Of a stretch of DNA of 64,000 nucleotides, positions 19,874 through 30,145 are shown piece by piece. This DNA is from Drosophila miranda (lineage: Eukaryota; Arthropoda; Insecta; Diptera; Drosophilidae), in assembly GCF_003369915.1 (NCBI RefSeq), contig NW_022881603.1, positions 24,164,264-24,228,263 of the forward strand, read 5' to 3'. Position 1 is the first letter of the stretch; each line of letters begins with the position of its first letter. Made by a program: the position numbers and the translations under genes. The notes below the pieces were generated by a model that saw nothing but the letters and a program-made list of their open reading frames with translations, made no database searches and had not been told where the DNA came from.

Positions 19874-21789
19874 AACTGAACTATTGCTATGTCCGATGCA
19901 TCTGTGGTTAATGTGAATTTTTTATTGTAATCTGGTTGTACTAATTCAATATGTGCTATTAAACTGTCCTTTAAATTATTAAATGCTCCCATTGCTGGTT
20001 CATCCAGCTGTATTAATGTTTTCTTGGATGCCCTTCGTGAAACTTTCCCATTTACTCCACTCAGATATTTTGTTAATGGTTTGGCAATTGTAGCATAATT
20101 TCGGACAAATTTTCTGTAATACCCTGTTAGTCCTAAGAAGCTACGTAGCTCTCTGATATTTTTAGGAATTGGATAGTTTTGTATTTTGGAGATTTTGTCT
20201 GGATCTGTTGTAATGATATTTTGGGAAACAATGTATCCCAGAAACTTGGTTTCCAATTGAAAGAATTTAGACTTTTCTAGGGAAATTTTCATGTTAGCGT
20301 TTTGCAATATCTGTATTATATGAATTAGATCTTTATAATGTTGTTCTATAGTTTTTGAAAATATTATTATATCGTCCATATAGACGTGACAAGTTTTCCC
20401 AACTTGTTCTCTAAGTATATCGTCCATTGGCCTTTGGAAAATTCTGGGAGCGTTCGTCAATCCCATAGGCATTCTTAGAAATTCATATTTGTCGTTATTT
20501 ATGGAAAAAGATGTTTTTTCAATATCTGATTCCCTCATTAAAATCTGATAGAAACCTGACTCTAAATCAATGGCCGAGAAATACTTTGCCTTACCTAAAT
20601 TGGCAAGGATTACTGAAGGATCTTGCATAGGGTATCTATCCGGTATGGTGTTTTCATTAAGTTTCTTAAAGTCTATTACTAATCTATGTTTAGGAGTTCC
20701 GTCCTCATTTACTCCCTTCTTTGGTACTACTATTACCGGTGAATTATATGGGCTTTTACTAGGTCTGATTATACCTTCATCTAACATTTTACTTATTTCG
20801 TTATTAACGAAATCGTTAACCGAATAAGCGTATGGATACTGCTTGCCATATACCGGTCTATCATGTTCAGTGTTAATCTCTCCTTTTATATCCGTTCTGA
20901 ACGGTAAATGTAAATTTATATTGGCATGGTCTTCTTCGATGATAGATACCATTTTCTCTCTGAGATTTTCCAAATTGTCATCTTTGTAGGTTATTGTGTT
21001 ATACAATTTCATTTTTTTCAATTCAGAATTTGCATAATTTTGAATGTCGGATATTTCTACGACGGCGCGTTCAGGATTTTTGCATCCCAAACTTTTAAAT
21101 TGTTCATTGTCGGATAATTCAACGACGGCGTGTTCAGGATTCTTTAATCCCAAACTACTCGAACTTTTAGTGTCGGATAATTCAACGACGGCGTGCTCAG
21201 GATATTCTAATCCCAAACTATTAAAACTTTGGATGTCGGATAATTCAACGACGGCGGGTTCAGGATATTTGAATCCCAAACTATTGACGGATAATTCTTC
21301 GTCGGCGTGCTCAGGATTTTTTGATCCCAAGCTATATAAACTTCCTTCTACCTTTACTGAATCACTTTTCATTTCTTTTTCTTCTTCAAAATATTTTTTT
21401 ATTATATATTCCTTCAACGGAAGGATGGTTTTTCCTTCTATAAAGGTAAATTGGTTTAAAGAAAGGACCTCGTCATATATTAGTTTCTCCTCATTGTCTT
21501 TATAACTTAAAGTCCCCTTTCCTGTATCAATAACAGCTCCGATTTTCTTTAATAGGTTAAATCCTATTAGTAAATCTGCCTCCATTCCATCTATTTCATA
21601 AAACACTTGTTTTGTGTTGAAAATAGTTATATTATGGAAATATTTAATTATTGAAAACCCATTCACTGTAGCAACTTTCTTATAAATTGATAATTCTTTT
21701 TTATTTTCGTAAATTCCCTTTTTTATATAACAGGAAGTTGCTCCCGTATCTATCAAAACTTTTAATTCTCTGTTTATTTTTTTATCCAC
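19849..21789 (-). CDS. Gypsy-like pol, protease and reverse transcriptase segment
   Basis: A 646-residue frame. Aspartic protease has IDTGATSCYIK near residues 12-22. A linker of about 100 residues contains five repeats of a 21-residue unit (SLG..NPEHAVVELSD). Reverse transcriptase follows from about residue 295: RLVIDFKKLN, SAIDLESGFYQI, and the catalytic YMDD in HVYMDDIIIF, then the connection GLTGYYRKFV. RNase H begins at TTDASD and then the frame is lost. The start may really be a frameshift from gag; the ATG at 21789 is the first in frame. Confidence 0.88.
   Translation of the reverse strand: MDKKINRELKVLIDTGATSCYIKKGIYENKKELSIYKKVATVNGFSIIKYFHNITIFNTKQVFYEIDGMEADLLIGFNLLKKIGAVIDTGKGTLSYKDNEEKLIYDEVLSLNQFTFIEGKTILPLKEYIIKKYFEEEKEMKSDSVKVEGSLYSLGSKNPEHADEELSVNSLGFKYPEPAVVELSDIQSFNSLGLEYPEHAVVELSDTKSSSSLGLKNPEHAVVELSDNEQFKSLGCKNPERAVVEISDIQNYANSELKKMKLYNTITYKDDNLENLREKMVSIIEEDHANINLHLPFRTDIKGEINTEHDRPVYGKQYPYAYSVNDFVNNEISKMLDEGIIRPSKSPYNSPVIVVPKKGVNEDGTPKHRLVIDFKKLNENTIPDRYPMQDPSVILANLGKAKYFSAIDLESGFYQILMRESDIEKTSFSINNDKYEFLRMPMGLTNAPRIFQRPMDDILREQVGKTCHVYMDDIIIFSKTIEQHYKDLIHIIQILQNANMKISLEKSKFFQLETKFLGYIVSQNIITTDPDKISKIQNYPIPKNIRELRSFLGLTGYYRKFVRNYATIAKPLTKYLSGVNGKVSRRASKKTLIQLDEPAMGAFNNLKDSLIAHIELVQPDYNKKFTLTTDASDIAIVQFCRKMGIP
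21035..21335 (-). repeat. Five 63 bp tandem repeats in pol
   Basis: On the plus strand each unit contains a variant of gataattcaacgacggcgtg followed by ttcaggat...aatcccaaac. The period is 63 bp (21 codons), so the repeat is frame-preserving and encodes SLG..NPEHAVVELSD variants between protease and reverse transcriptase. The outermost units are more diverged. Confidence 0.9.
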
Positions 21790-21943
21790 TCTTTTTAAGT
21801 AGGGCCGACCTACTTCGGGGGCTGATCTAAAAAATGGTCCTCCTCAATGTTATTTATCCGCATTGCTTTATTAGCCGGTTGTTCCGACATTTCGTTTGGC
21901 TTTCGTTTCTGCGCCTGATTTTCGTTAGACTGATTATTCGGTA

Positions 21944-23044
21944 CTACGTTTGCCCTAAAATGCTGAGCTTGGTTATAATTGTTATTATTTCTCCTATAAT
22001 AACCGTTAGTATTCTCCCGATAATTTCTATTATTATTGAATGATTGCTGTTCTGTCGGTTCTTGATTTGTATCGATTCGTCCACATCCATTGGTTCTGGG
22101 GCCTGATTTTGTTGTCTATTACCCAAGAAATAGGGTTGTCCCCATGACATGTTATTCCTCTGAAGATCCTTTTTTTGGTCGAATGGTGAACTATTAGTCC
22201 TTGGTTGTCGTTGGTTGAATCTTAATGTATTGTAGTTATTATTCCCTGAATTTCTGGGGCCACTGAATTGGTAGGCAAATTGGGCCCGAATGTTATTTGA
22301 TTGCAATTCCTGTACCTTTGCCAAGGCATTCGGTAAATCTGGGGGATTCAATGAAAATAGGATTTCTGCAATGCCGCCGTTTAGGCCAGTGACAAAAATG
22401 CGTAAGGCATTGTCTCTAATTTTCTTATTTGATTCTTTCGTGATTTCACTGTCCTTTCCGTGAGTCATTATTGTCTTACTTATTAACAAGGTCATTTTCT
22501 TGTTAACCTCGTTATAGAAATCTATTATTGAAAGGTTCCCTTGTCGGAGAACGCTTAACTCCTGTTCTATTATGTAAATTGGTCTCTTGTCACTGTAAAC
22601 AAAGTCAAGTCGTGAAAGTATGGCATCAAAATTTAAAACTGTCCCGTGGTTGGTCAGTGCGTCATGTGCTGGTCCTGTTATTTTGTTTCTCAAAATTGTT
22701 AAGGCAATATAATATTGCTTACTTCCTTTCTTATATAACTTCACTGCAGTTTCTGCAGCTTCCCTCCATCCTACGTATTGGTTTAATCCACCATTGAAAA
22801 TTGGTAGGGATTCTATTACCTTTAATGTGGTGTCATCTTTTATTGTCTCGTCTATTGTTTCTGCCTGATAATCTGATACCTGATCGGATTTAGTTTCTAT
22901 TTGTTGTTTTAATTTTACAATTTGCTCCTGTACTTGTGAAATTTGAAGGGCTATCAATTGTTTGACCAGATCTGCAGTGAGATCGGTCCTTGTTTGTGAG
23001 TTAATCATTTTTAGTTTTTCAAAATCTAAAGTTAGTTGATCCAC
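21944..23044 (-). pseudogene. Gypsy-like gag
   Basis: 366 codons beginning MDQLTLDFEKLKM. It has a coiled-coil-like segment (LIALQISQVQEQIVKLKQQ), a capsid-like region (LPIFNGGLNQYVGWREAAE, LNGGIAEILFSLNPP) and an Asn/Gln-rich C-terminus. The last 30 residues become an isoleucine-rich string where an Asn-rich tail is expected from the next frame, so there is an indel near 22045. The sequence after it (about 21790-21950) connects toward pol. No CCHC knuckle is seen, in line with gypsy gag. Confidence 0.75.
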
Positions 23045-23608
23045 CTTAAATTTTTCTTATATGTTTGTTTTTATAATCTAATATAACCTAATTGAACTTA
23101 TATATTTATTAATACAACTTTTGCTCACGAACTATCCGGTAGGGGTCGTCCTTCTTAGTTTGGCTGACAGATCTTCGAACGGGTCTTCCATCTTGATTTG
23201 GCTGACAGGTCTTCGAACGGGTCTTCCTTCTTAAATTTCTTTGTTTAACTGGGTCTTCTGGGGGTCTTCCTTCTTTGGTTTAGCTGATAGTTTCACTTTC
23301 TTTGTGTTTTGGTTTGGTTGGTTTTGTTTAAAAACTTTGGTTTTTTGTATTTTTGAATTGTCTTGATTAGCTTTTGTATTTATTTGTATTTTGTATTGTA
23401 TTTGTATTTGTATTTGTATTGTATATTGTATTTATTTTTGCACACCCTAAGCTCCGGTTTGTTTCCTTTTTATCTCACTTTTTCTTATCTTATATCTCAC
23501 AGTCACTCCGCGTTTTTATATCTGAAGGATTTATTCCATTAATTAATTGTCCTTCGGGTTTCGGCACGACGCAACACTTATATTATTCGGTGCTTTTTAT
23601 ACAACGTC
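23045..23608 (-). other. Gypsy-like 5' leader with imperfect repeats
   Basis: Non-coding leader between the PBS and gag. Around 23140-23290 a motif containing gggtcttcc and tttggctgacag recurs two to three times at roughly 50 bp spacing. A (GTATTT)n microsatellite lies at about 23370-23435. Gypsy carries insulator-type repeats in the equivalent place, but I see no convincing Su(Hw) sites. Confidence 0.6.
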
Positions 23609-23626
23609 GCCCCACGTTGGGCGCCA
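23609..23626 (-). promoter_or_regulatory. tRNA-Lys primer-binding site
   Basis: Read on the minus strand this is TGGCGCCCAACGTGGGGC, 18 bases matching the classic tRNA-Lys(1,2) 3' end complement. It overlaps the LTR end by one base, as known for gypsy-type elements. Confidence 0.92.
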
Positions 23627-24150
23627 ATTAAATAACTGCGGTAGCGGATTGCGTTTTTAAAAAGTTTTTATTTTACTTCTAACTTCACTGATATAGATTT
23701 AAGTAGAGGGTCACAAAGGATTCCGGGCAAAGGGTTTGCGCGATCTTAATTTTTAGCTCGACTTTGCGGTGTCGCTTCTGTATCAAGACTTACTTGAACT
23801 TTCTGATCTTTGCATCGTTGATCCCTTTCGGGAATAGTTTTTCTATAAACATTTCAATTGATTTCGCCATCCCGAGTATTGGATTTCGTCATCCAAAGAG
23901 AGAACTGTAAAATGCCTAAAGTGCAGGATCTGCAGAAAGCCGGGAGTGAGATTGTTTATGAGAAGCCGGGTGTGGGCAAACATTGGTTTTCCATTTAGGC
24001 GGGTGTCAAAGATTGGGATTGCGGCGGGAGCCCTTGAGATTGTACATCTTAGAAATCAATTAGGCCCAAGATTGAAATTGTTTTCGTTTTGGAAAGCCAA
24101 AGATTGTTTACAACTCGTATAAGAGCTCAATAGAATTGGGTACGTTAACT
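23626..24150 (-). repeat. 5' LTR of the gypsy-like element
   Basis: 525 bp. It is bounded at 24150 by cgttaact and then the TACA target duplication. It would carry the promoter of the element. Confidence 0.93.
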
Positions 24151-24154
24151 TACA

Positions 24155-25099
24155 TGCATGTGTATGTATTTATTTCTCGCTCTAGCTCCAAATTAAACCA
24201 TACTTCGTTCTGCCAACGGTTGTGGCTTCCTACTTCTCCAAAGGTTTAATTTGATCCGAGCTAACTCCTGCGTTCAGCTTCCGATCCAGTGTAAATAATA
24301 TTGTTACCTCTCCAGCTACCAGCTGAGCTTTCGTTGCTAACATACATACATACATACATGTACATATGTACACATCGCAACGCAATCCAAGCGGCTGGCA
24401 ACAAACATAAAGGCATATTCTTGCAATTATTTTTGTGGTTTATTCCGTGCATGCTCAACGTTCCATAGTTTGTCGGTTTTATAAGGAAATAAAATAACAA
24501 ATCACTGCGCCTCCTTATTTAACTAATTATACTACCAACAAAATAACGATCCATACATACTGCACATACATACATATGTATGTATTTATCTTACATATCT
24601 ATACGTACGCATTTTAAATTAGCATATTCTTGCACATCTATATAATATACATATTGTATATAAAACGGTTATCCACCGTTTTACCCGTTGTTTGACATCT
24701 CTTCAACCCAAGCCGCGGTACATAGCACTTACAGCCATACATACACACATACAAGCAGCAGCAGCGGTGCATTCTTTTCGTTTTTCTTTTCGCTTTCGCT
24801 TCTCCACCGTTTGCCTGCGTTGTAGTTGTTGGGAGAATATTTTTCGGTGCCGCGCTTGACTGTAACGGAACGCCAAGTGACGCGCTACCCTGCATTTCGA
24901 GAGTATATTGTTTTCAACCGTAGTTCAATCGTAGTATTTATATCTATATATTCCGGCCACGGTGTACTATTTCCATAATTTAAATACTCGCAATAAATTC
25001 CACCAAAACCACATATCCACGGTTCGTAGTTCTGAAATTCCACGTCGCCTTTTCCGCTCACCTACCTACTACGCGTTATCGAAGATCCATCAGCAAAAC
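24155..25099 (+). other. AT-rich flank and probable LINE 5' UTR
   Basis: Contains many tacata/catatg microsatellite steps (24340-24370, 24550-24580) and no supported gene. The last few hundred bases lead into the ORF1-like start at 25100 and may be its 5' UTR. Confidence 0.4.
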
Positions 25100-25870
25100 A
25101 TGCCCACTGTTGAGAAGAAATCTCGCAAGAAGTTTAAGCGGGTGAGTTCGCTGAGTTTGACCCATCCACCCAGCTCCAACGGCTCAGCCACTCCGCCCAC
25201 ATCTTCCCGTCCGGCCCCAGCTGAGCGAGGTCCGACCACGTCCAGGGCTCACGCACCACATGCCTTCGAGGATTTGTTGCTCCCCTCGGGAGTCCCTCGC
25301 ACGGCTCCTAGCACTATGGCCGCCAGTTCCGCACAGTCTAAGACATACCCAGTAAACCCTGGCATTTTTCTAAATGGAATGCTAAAAGCATCAAGACCAT
25401 TAACAGACTTATGACGGGACACACATACGACAAAGTCTTCCTACACAGAATCAAAGCAATTGACTCAAATATCTGCGAAACGTGCCATGTAACTGAATAT
25501 GCCGAACACCTGATCTTCGATTGCCAAAGATTTGCCGGGCTCAGAAGGAAATTCAAAATCTTTAAATATTATAACAATTTACATCAATTATTAATAAAAA
25601 AAGAGCCGCTACATCTCAGAGAGCTGGCAATCTTCATCAAAACTGCTGACTTAAACTTTTGACCCCTTTTTTCTTCATCATGTTATAAAGTAATTTCAGT
25701 TTATTTTCTAAAACAGTTAAGTAATTTTCCTCTTTTTTTTTATATACCGACCTGTCAAACTCGCCAAACTACATCACCAGTATCTGATCAATGTGGCTAC
25801 AGTGCTACGATCAAAATTCCGATCATCCTTAAGATGATTTAAAACAAAAAAAAAAACAAAAAAAAAGAAA
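25100..25870 (+). mobile_element. Internally deleted I-clade LINE (ORF1 start joined to ORF2 end)
   Basis: An ATG at 25100 opens a Ser/Pro-rich ORF1-like start (MPTVEKKSRKKFKRVSSLSL). After about 25340 the sequence abruptly becomes the C-terminal end of a LINE ORF2 in a different frame: KWNAKSIKTINRL, then the zinc motif CETC...HLIFDC, with the stop at 25662. An A-rich tail with short interruptions ends near 25870. Everything between, including endonuclease and reverse transcriptase, is missing. The zinc tail resembles that of the LINE at the right edge of the window. Confidence 0.75.
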
Positions 25871-26446
25871 GGTGTTGGTGTTTTTACATATTTAGTTCAA
25901 TGGCCAAGATTTTACGTTAAACGGTTTAAGCTAATACTAAATACTAAATAAAGGACAACACACGGAACAAAATAACATTTAATGTGGAACGGTGTTTGGA
26001 GTGCGGATTATGTTTTTTTTTTAAGTTCAAACGACGCGGGCGATCGCTGGCCGTGGCCGGTCAGCCCTATATTTATATAGGTCCGTGTATACGTGTGCGC
26101 GTGTGTGTGTGTAAATAGGGTTTCGTGGTTTTTACGTGGTGAATGAGACCAAACGTGTGGCACGCACTGGAAGGCGATGCAACGACGTTGCGATGTCGTT
26201 AGAATCGCCCTGGCAGCTAAGTAGTCCTCTTTCTTTTCCGCTGAAGTGTCAAAAACGTAGGTTGCAACAGAAATTTTATCAATATTAAATCCGGAAAAGC
26301 GTTGATTTTCGCAATAAATCGACCAGATCTGGGAGTGATAATGTGTTTCCCGTACCTTGAAGTATCTTTAATGTGAAATATTTTCTGTTTTCATGCTCCG
26401 CCAACCCCTGTATGCTCGGATATTTGCGTTGGAAACTTAGTTTGAG
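25871..26446 (+). promoter_or_regulatory. RpL29 promoter and 5' UTR with TOP-like start
   Basis: Upstream of RpL29 a pyrimidine run (cctctttcttttccg at about 26226-26240) is a good match to the terminal oligopyrimidine start of ribosomal protein mRNAs. A (GT)n run lies near 26100. A short 5' UTR intron is possible but not provable here. Confidence 0.5.
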
Positions 26447-26744
26447 ATGGCCAAGTCAAAGAATCACACAAACCACAACCAGAACAAGAAGGCCCATCGC
26501 AATGGCATCAAGCGCCCCATGCGTAAGAGCCACGAGTCCACCATGGGCGTAAGTAGACAATTGATTTATTTTATATGCGAGCACATATCCTAACCCGGCT
26601 TATCTTTTTGAACAGATGGATGTCAAGTTCCTGATCAACCAGCGGTACGCACGCAAGGGTAACCTGTCCCGCGAGGAGTCGGTGAAGAAATACAACGAAC
26701 GCATCGCCTCGCAGCAGGGCAAGCCCAAGCCCATTACTTTGTAG
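26447..26744 (+). CDS. RpL29: 60S ribosomal protein L29 (eL29)
   Basis: Two coding exons, 26447-26548 and 26616-26744, separated by a 67 bp intron with GTAAGT donor and AACAG acceptor, encode 76 residues. The protein begins MAKSKNHTNHNQNKKAHRNG and ends GKPKPITL, and contains the conserved MDVKFLINQRYARKGNL block. This length and composition are those of insect eL29, a small basic protein of the large ribosomal subunit at the subunit interface. All codons are open and both splice sites are canonical, so it looks functional, in contrast to most host sequence around it. The first exon ends exactly after Gly34 in phase 0. A pyrimidine-rich start site upstream fits translational control through a TOP element. 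The Qng1-like pseudogene converges on it from the other strand only about 100 bp downstream. Confidence 0.96.
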
Positions 26745-26849
26745 ATTCCAGACAACATCCGATCTTGGTTAGAAGAGAGCCCGTTGTTTAATTAAAGGAA
26801 ATCAATTTAACGTATGCGCCAACATGTTTATTCGTGGTCAAGTTGATAG

Positions 26850-27830
26850 TTAATAGTAAATGCTCAAGACTTTGTAGAATGGGATATGTTCCAAGTCCGC
26901 CTGATACTGGCGTCTGTAGTCCCAGAGGTACTGGTCAATCACACCAGAATTCACGTTGTCGGGAGAGATTTCTGGATGGTCTTCCTTCAAGGATTTCATC
27001 ACCTCATCCTTGACCTGCTCGATTATGTATATCGATGCTCCGCGTATCTCCACCTCCATTGGATCTCCGTTCTCCAGAATTGTATCCGATTTGAGCACCT
27101 CTAGCAATTCCGGCGTGTACTGTAAGCTGCCGAAGTGCACCAGCACCTGTGGAATCTAATGATCTGATCGATGTCGTGGAAAAAGCCCAGACCCTTGCCC
27201 CTGTAACAGGACCAGATATCGCCGACAAGTATCTGAGCCCGTTTCAGGATCGAAACGCGCTTTCCCGCAAAGTCTGCCTGGTCCCGGAAGCACGGGAATT
27301 CCTCGACAATCAGCTCTAGCAGACGCACAGCCGATTTGTCGGCTGCCTTGATCACATTCTCGAAGCGGCCATCGTACTTCTTTAGCAGTCTGTTGCCCAC
27401 TTCATGGAGACAGTCGAGCCGTTTCTGGATCAGCGGTATCTTGGTCTCGCCGTCGTCCGATCGGAATATATGTTCCACCGTCTTCCTGTCGATTTCCGAG
27501 TAGAACTTGGCATTCGTCACATTTAAGCCGTCAGCGATGGCCCTTTTAATGGCTGCACAGAGGGCAAAGTATCCCGTGTAGCCATCAACCTTGTATTTGG
27601 TATAGTTATCTATGAAAAGATTAGTCAGATTGGGTTAGAGATCATTTCATGTGATGGCAAAATTACGCACTCGGTGTCCAGAAGCAAAAGTTCAGGGTGT
27701 CCAAGACAAAAACCCAGTCCGCGGCTCCTGAATATGCTTCAGGCTTGCTATCGTCCGGATTTGGATGCAGCTCATGCTGCGAAAAGTTCTCCACTCCTAT
27801 GCGCTTGCTCTGGAGGTCGAATTAAAATCA
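26850..27830 (-). pseudogene. Qng1: Queuosine salvage protein (DUF2419/Qng1-like), disrupted
   Basis: Minus-strand similarity to the queuosine salvage family, which releases the queuine base from queuosine nucleotides for tRNA modification. Exon 1 (to 27671) reads GVENFSQHELHPNPD and DWVFVLDTLNFCFWTP. A 61 bp GT-AG intron (27610-27670) follows. Exon 2 reads YTKYKVDGYTGYFALCAAI, GFFHDIDQI and VLVHFGSLQYTPELL, ending at 26850. Two lesions are visible. Near 27150 the frame shifts between DIDQI and PQVLVHFG, and the Phe-Ala-Asp-Tyr-Arg block usually found there is missing. Near 27830 the N-terminal part falls out of frame with an in-frame stop, and no start codon is found. The family assignment is from recognised motifs, not a search. 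Sequencing errors could mimic the frameshifts but not easily the missing residues. Confidence 0.75.
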
Positions 27831-27879
27831 GCGAAGAGATTGCCGGCAAATCGTACCCAGTGTGGGTTTAAACTAGATC

Positions 27880-28690
27880 GTTATCGGATTTATCTATAAA
27901 ATATACCATTCGATCCTCAGAAATATACCGTCTCATTTAAAAAATCTACCGTAAATATACTGACGAATTCAAGTTCTATTATTCATATTCCTCGTTTTTG
28001 ATATTCCATTGAATATTACTAGCTAGATAGAATATTGAGCCCTGCCCACATAATTTTGTCCGATTAATGAACCTATTATCTCATTGACTGGTTTATTTTT
28101 AACACTTGCTTTTATTAAATCTTGTCTAAAAAACGTTTTAGCGAAAACGGTAAAAAAAAAACGAAAGAGGATAGTTATTCCGTTGAATAATGTTGGCTAA
28201 GACCTTTAGCTCTGACTTTCATCGCTGCCCAACACTTACATTCAATTTTTTTTGTATAAAAAACAAGCCAGCAGCAGCTGACGTCGGTGTCGCGATATAA
28301 TGTCCCAAAATACAAATTAAATGGCTTAAGCTGGTTATAAAACCAAAGAAAGCATCCTGTGAAATTGTGTAATACTCCCTGTCCATCTTTATGTCAAGTA
28401 TTTACTAACCAAAAAGTGCGAATTCGTTATCAAAACACACACAAAAGTCGTGCCGTGAAGGAGTCGTTTTTAAGCAAATTAGTTTCTCTTCGTGAGACCT
28501 TGTTTAACCTAATATAAGTTTGTGAATGCATTGAAAAGTATACGAAAATATCACTCGCAGACGTACTATTTCAACACCCAAAAAGTTATTTGTGCTGTGA
28601 ACAAATATTTTATCGACGCTTCAGTTTGCCATCAACACAAACAGACACACACACTCCTCTGCACGCGTTCATTACATACACAAACGTACA
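27880..28690. other. Non-coding AT-rich interval
   Basis: No coding sequence, structured RNA or clear repeat was seen. There is a TATAAAA-like string at about 28335 and a CA/ACA-rich stretch near 28620-28690. Confidence 0.5.
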
Positions 28691-28696
28691 TACATA

Positions 28697-28785
28697 TGTA
28701 GGTTATGTTAAGGCGGAAGCCGGGAGGGGGGGGATAAGAGCCTCCCGCCCCCAAGCTCACTTGGACCTATAAAAGGGTCCTTACA
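28697..28785 (-). mobile_element. 5'-truncated tail of the LOA-type LINE
   Basis: About 90 bp that is the reverse complement of the 3' end of the element at 7298-12886 (poly-C run, ggcgggaggctc, AACCT-type end). It is flanked on both sides by tacatatgta, a 10 bp target duplication. It is a short dead-on-arrival insertion and shows that the family has been active more than once here. Confidence 0.85.
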
Positions 28786-29119
28786 TATGTAAGGGCGCTG
28801 AAGATATCCCTCTAGTACCAGACAACTAGTTCCGCACTGGTGCCGCACTAGCTACCATTCTCACCTCCCTGGTTCCAGATCGATTACCCGCAATGTGTTT
28901 CAGCGGAGAATTTAACACATGCATGTCCTAGGGCGGAACCACCCCTGGTTCCCGCTCGATTACCCTTCGATTACCTGTAGCTAGCTCTGACCTAGTTACC
29001 AGTAACTAGTTCCGAACAGACTATTGGTAGTAGTCAATCTGGCAGTCTGGAATAATACAAAAATAAAAACACAATGTCTTTCATTATAACGAATAATTTT
29101 TAATTTTATGATGCTTAGC

Positions 29120-29470
29120 CTACTCCTGGTTTTTGGCAAGACACTTCTTAAAAACCCTTTTCTTCATCCTTTGCATTGCCTTTCGCACAGTGTTTTCGGG
29201 GGGCTCATCGCCAGGCGGAATACATTCTGTAATTAATATTTGTTTTAATTTATATGAAACATTTTTAAATCTCTAGAAGTGTAAATGGTATTTTACCTAG
29301 CAAAGCTGCAAAAAATTCGTTGTGGGTCCTAAGGGCCTTCTTCCCTTGGACCCCATCGACGTTATAGGCTAGAACAATTTCCTCACTCAAAATAAAGTTT
29401 AAGCCGCTCAAAACGCCAGCTGGCTGGAGAATCGATTTCCTTGCTGTTATCTGTTATCTTTCCTGCACAA
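29120..29470 (-). pseudogene. Unrecognised two-exon gene fragment (weak DUF4806-like pattern)
   Basis: On the minus strand an open exon (29297 to about 29470) reads LSEEIVLAYNVDGVQGKKAL and RTHNEFFAALL up to a GTAAAA donor. A second exon (29120-29226, acceptor TTACAG) continues in phase as ECIPPGDEPPENTVRK and MKKRVFKKCLAKNQE and then stops. The phases fit (1-nt overhang), so this is a real pair of exons and not chance. The lysine-rich end and the GKKAL...F block recall DUF4806 proteins of insects, but I am not sure. No start codon or upstream exons are visible, so I treat it as a gene remnant or a cargo gene of a mobile element. Confidence 0.5.
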
Positions 29471-29920
29471 CGCTAACTTTGCAATGTTAGCTTCCCTTTC
29501 ACTCTTACGGAGTCTACGCAAATGCCTTTTGCTCATCATTTTATTTGAAATATATAATATATATTTGCACGTACCTGTTTATATTAATTTGATTTATTTA
29601 TTAATTCTTTTCCACTTTTTTAATAAATTTTTACACAAAAGACTCTTCCAGCGATTAGATGTTGTACAGAAGTGAACAAAATCAACGCATAAAGCAAACG
29701 AGGAAAACAAATGCATTTTGTTTGTGTAAATTCTTGTCTCTTTCATTCCACGAGCGCAACTACAGTAAAATATCACGATTAACTTACCATTTCGGTGCTT
29801 ATTGCATGTCGTGGCTCGGTAAAAACTAGCTGAGTGGGCACTGTAACTCCACGGAATTGCGGTTATTTGCCGCCTTCAAAAACAAAACGAAGGCGGCTTC
29901 GTTTTTCGGTTCTTTTTCGA

Positions 29921-30145
29921 CTGGTCCGCGTTCGCTTCCCGCGTAACTAGTTGCAGAACTAGTACATTGTAGTCGACGAAGACCTGGTCCGCGTTCGCTT
30001 CCCGCGTAACTAGTTGCAGAACTAGTACATTGTAGTCGACGAGACCTGGTCCGCGTTCGCTTCCCGCGTAACTAGTTGCAGAACTAGTACATTGTAGTCG
30101 ACGAAGAACTGGTCCGCGTTCGCTTCCCGCGTAACTAGTTGCGTA
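29921..30145 (+). repeat. 63 bp minisatellite, 3.6 units
   Basis: The unit starts ctggtccgcgttcgcttccc, contains actagttgcagaactagt and gtagtcgacgaag, and recurs at 29921, 29984, 30046 and 30109 (spacings 63, 62, 63). The last unit is partial. A further partial unit is found at 33921, exactly at the junction of the 3.8 kb tandem duplication. Confidence 0.95.

Larger units (their letters stand above)
16654..24154 (-). mobile_element. Gypsy-type LTR retrotransposon/endogenous errantivirus, minus strand, structurally complete but decayed
   Basis: A 7.5 kb element with two LTRs (16658-17188 and 23626-24150) flanked by a 4-bp TACA target duplication (16654-16657 and 24151-24154), typical of gypsy insertions. 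In its own orientation the LTR begins AGTTAAC and ends in AATT. It carries a primer-binding site, gag, pol (PR-RT-RH-IN), an env remnant and a purine-rich tract before the 3' LTR. The LTRs differ at roughly ten positions plus one 6 bp indel, about 2 percent, so the insertion is not brand new. Gag and pol contain several frameshifts and env lacks its N-terminal half, so the copy is not expected to be infectious or autonomous. Confidence 0.93.

Noticed and set aside
24261-24895. Minus-strand frames of 79 and 85 codons upstream of the deleted LINE
   Set aside because: Composed of microsatellite-derived residues (MYMYVCMYV); no conserved pattern and no splice context.
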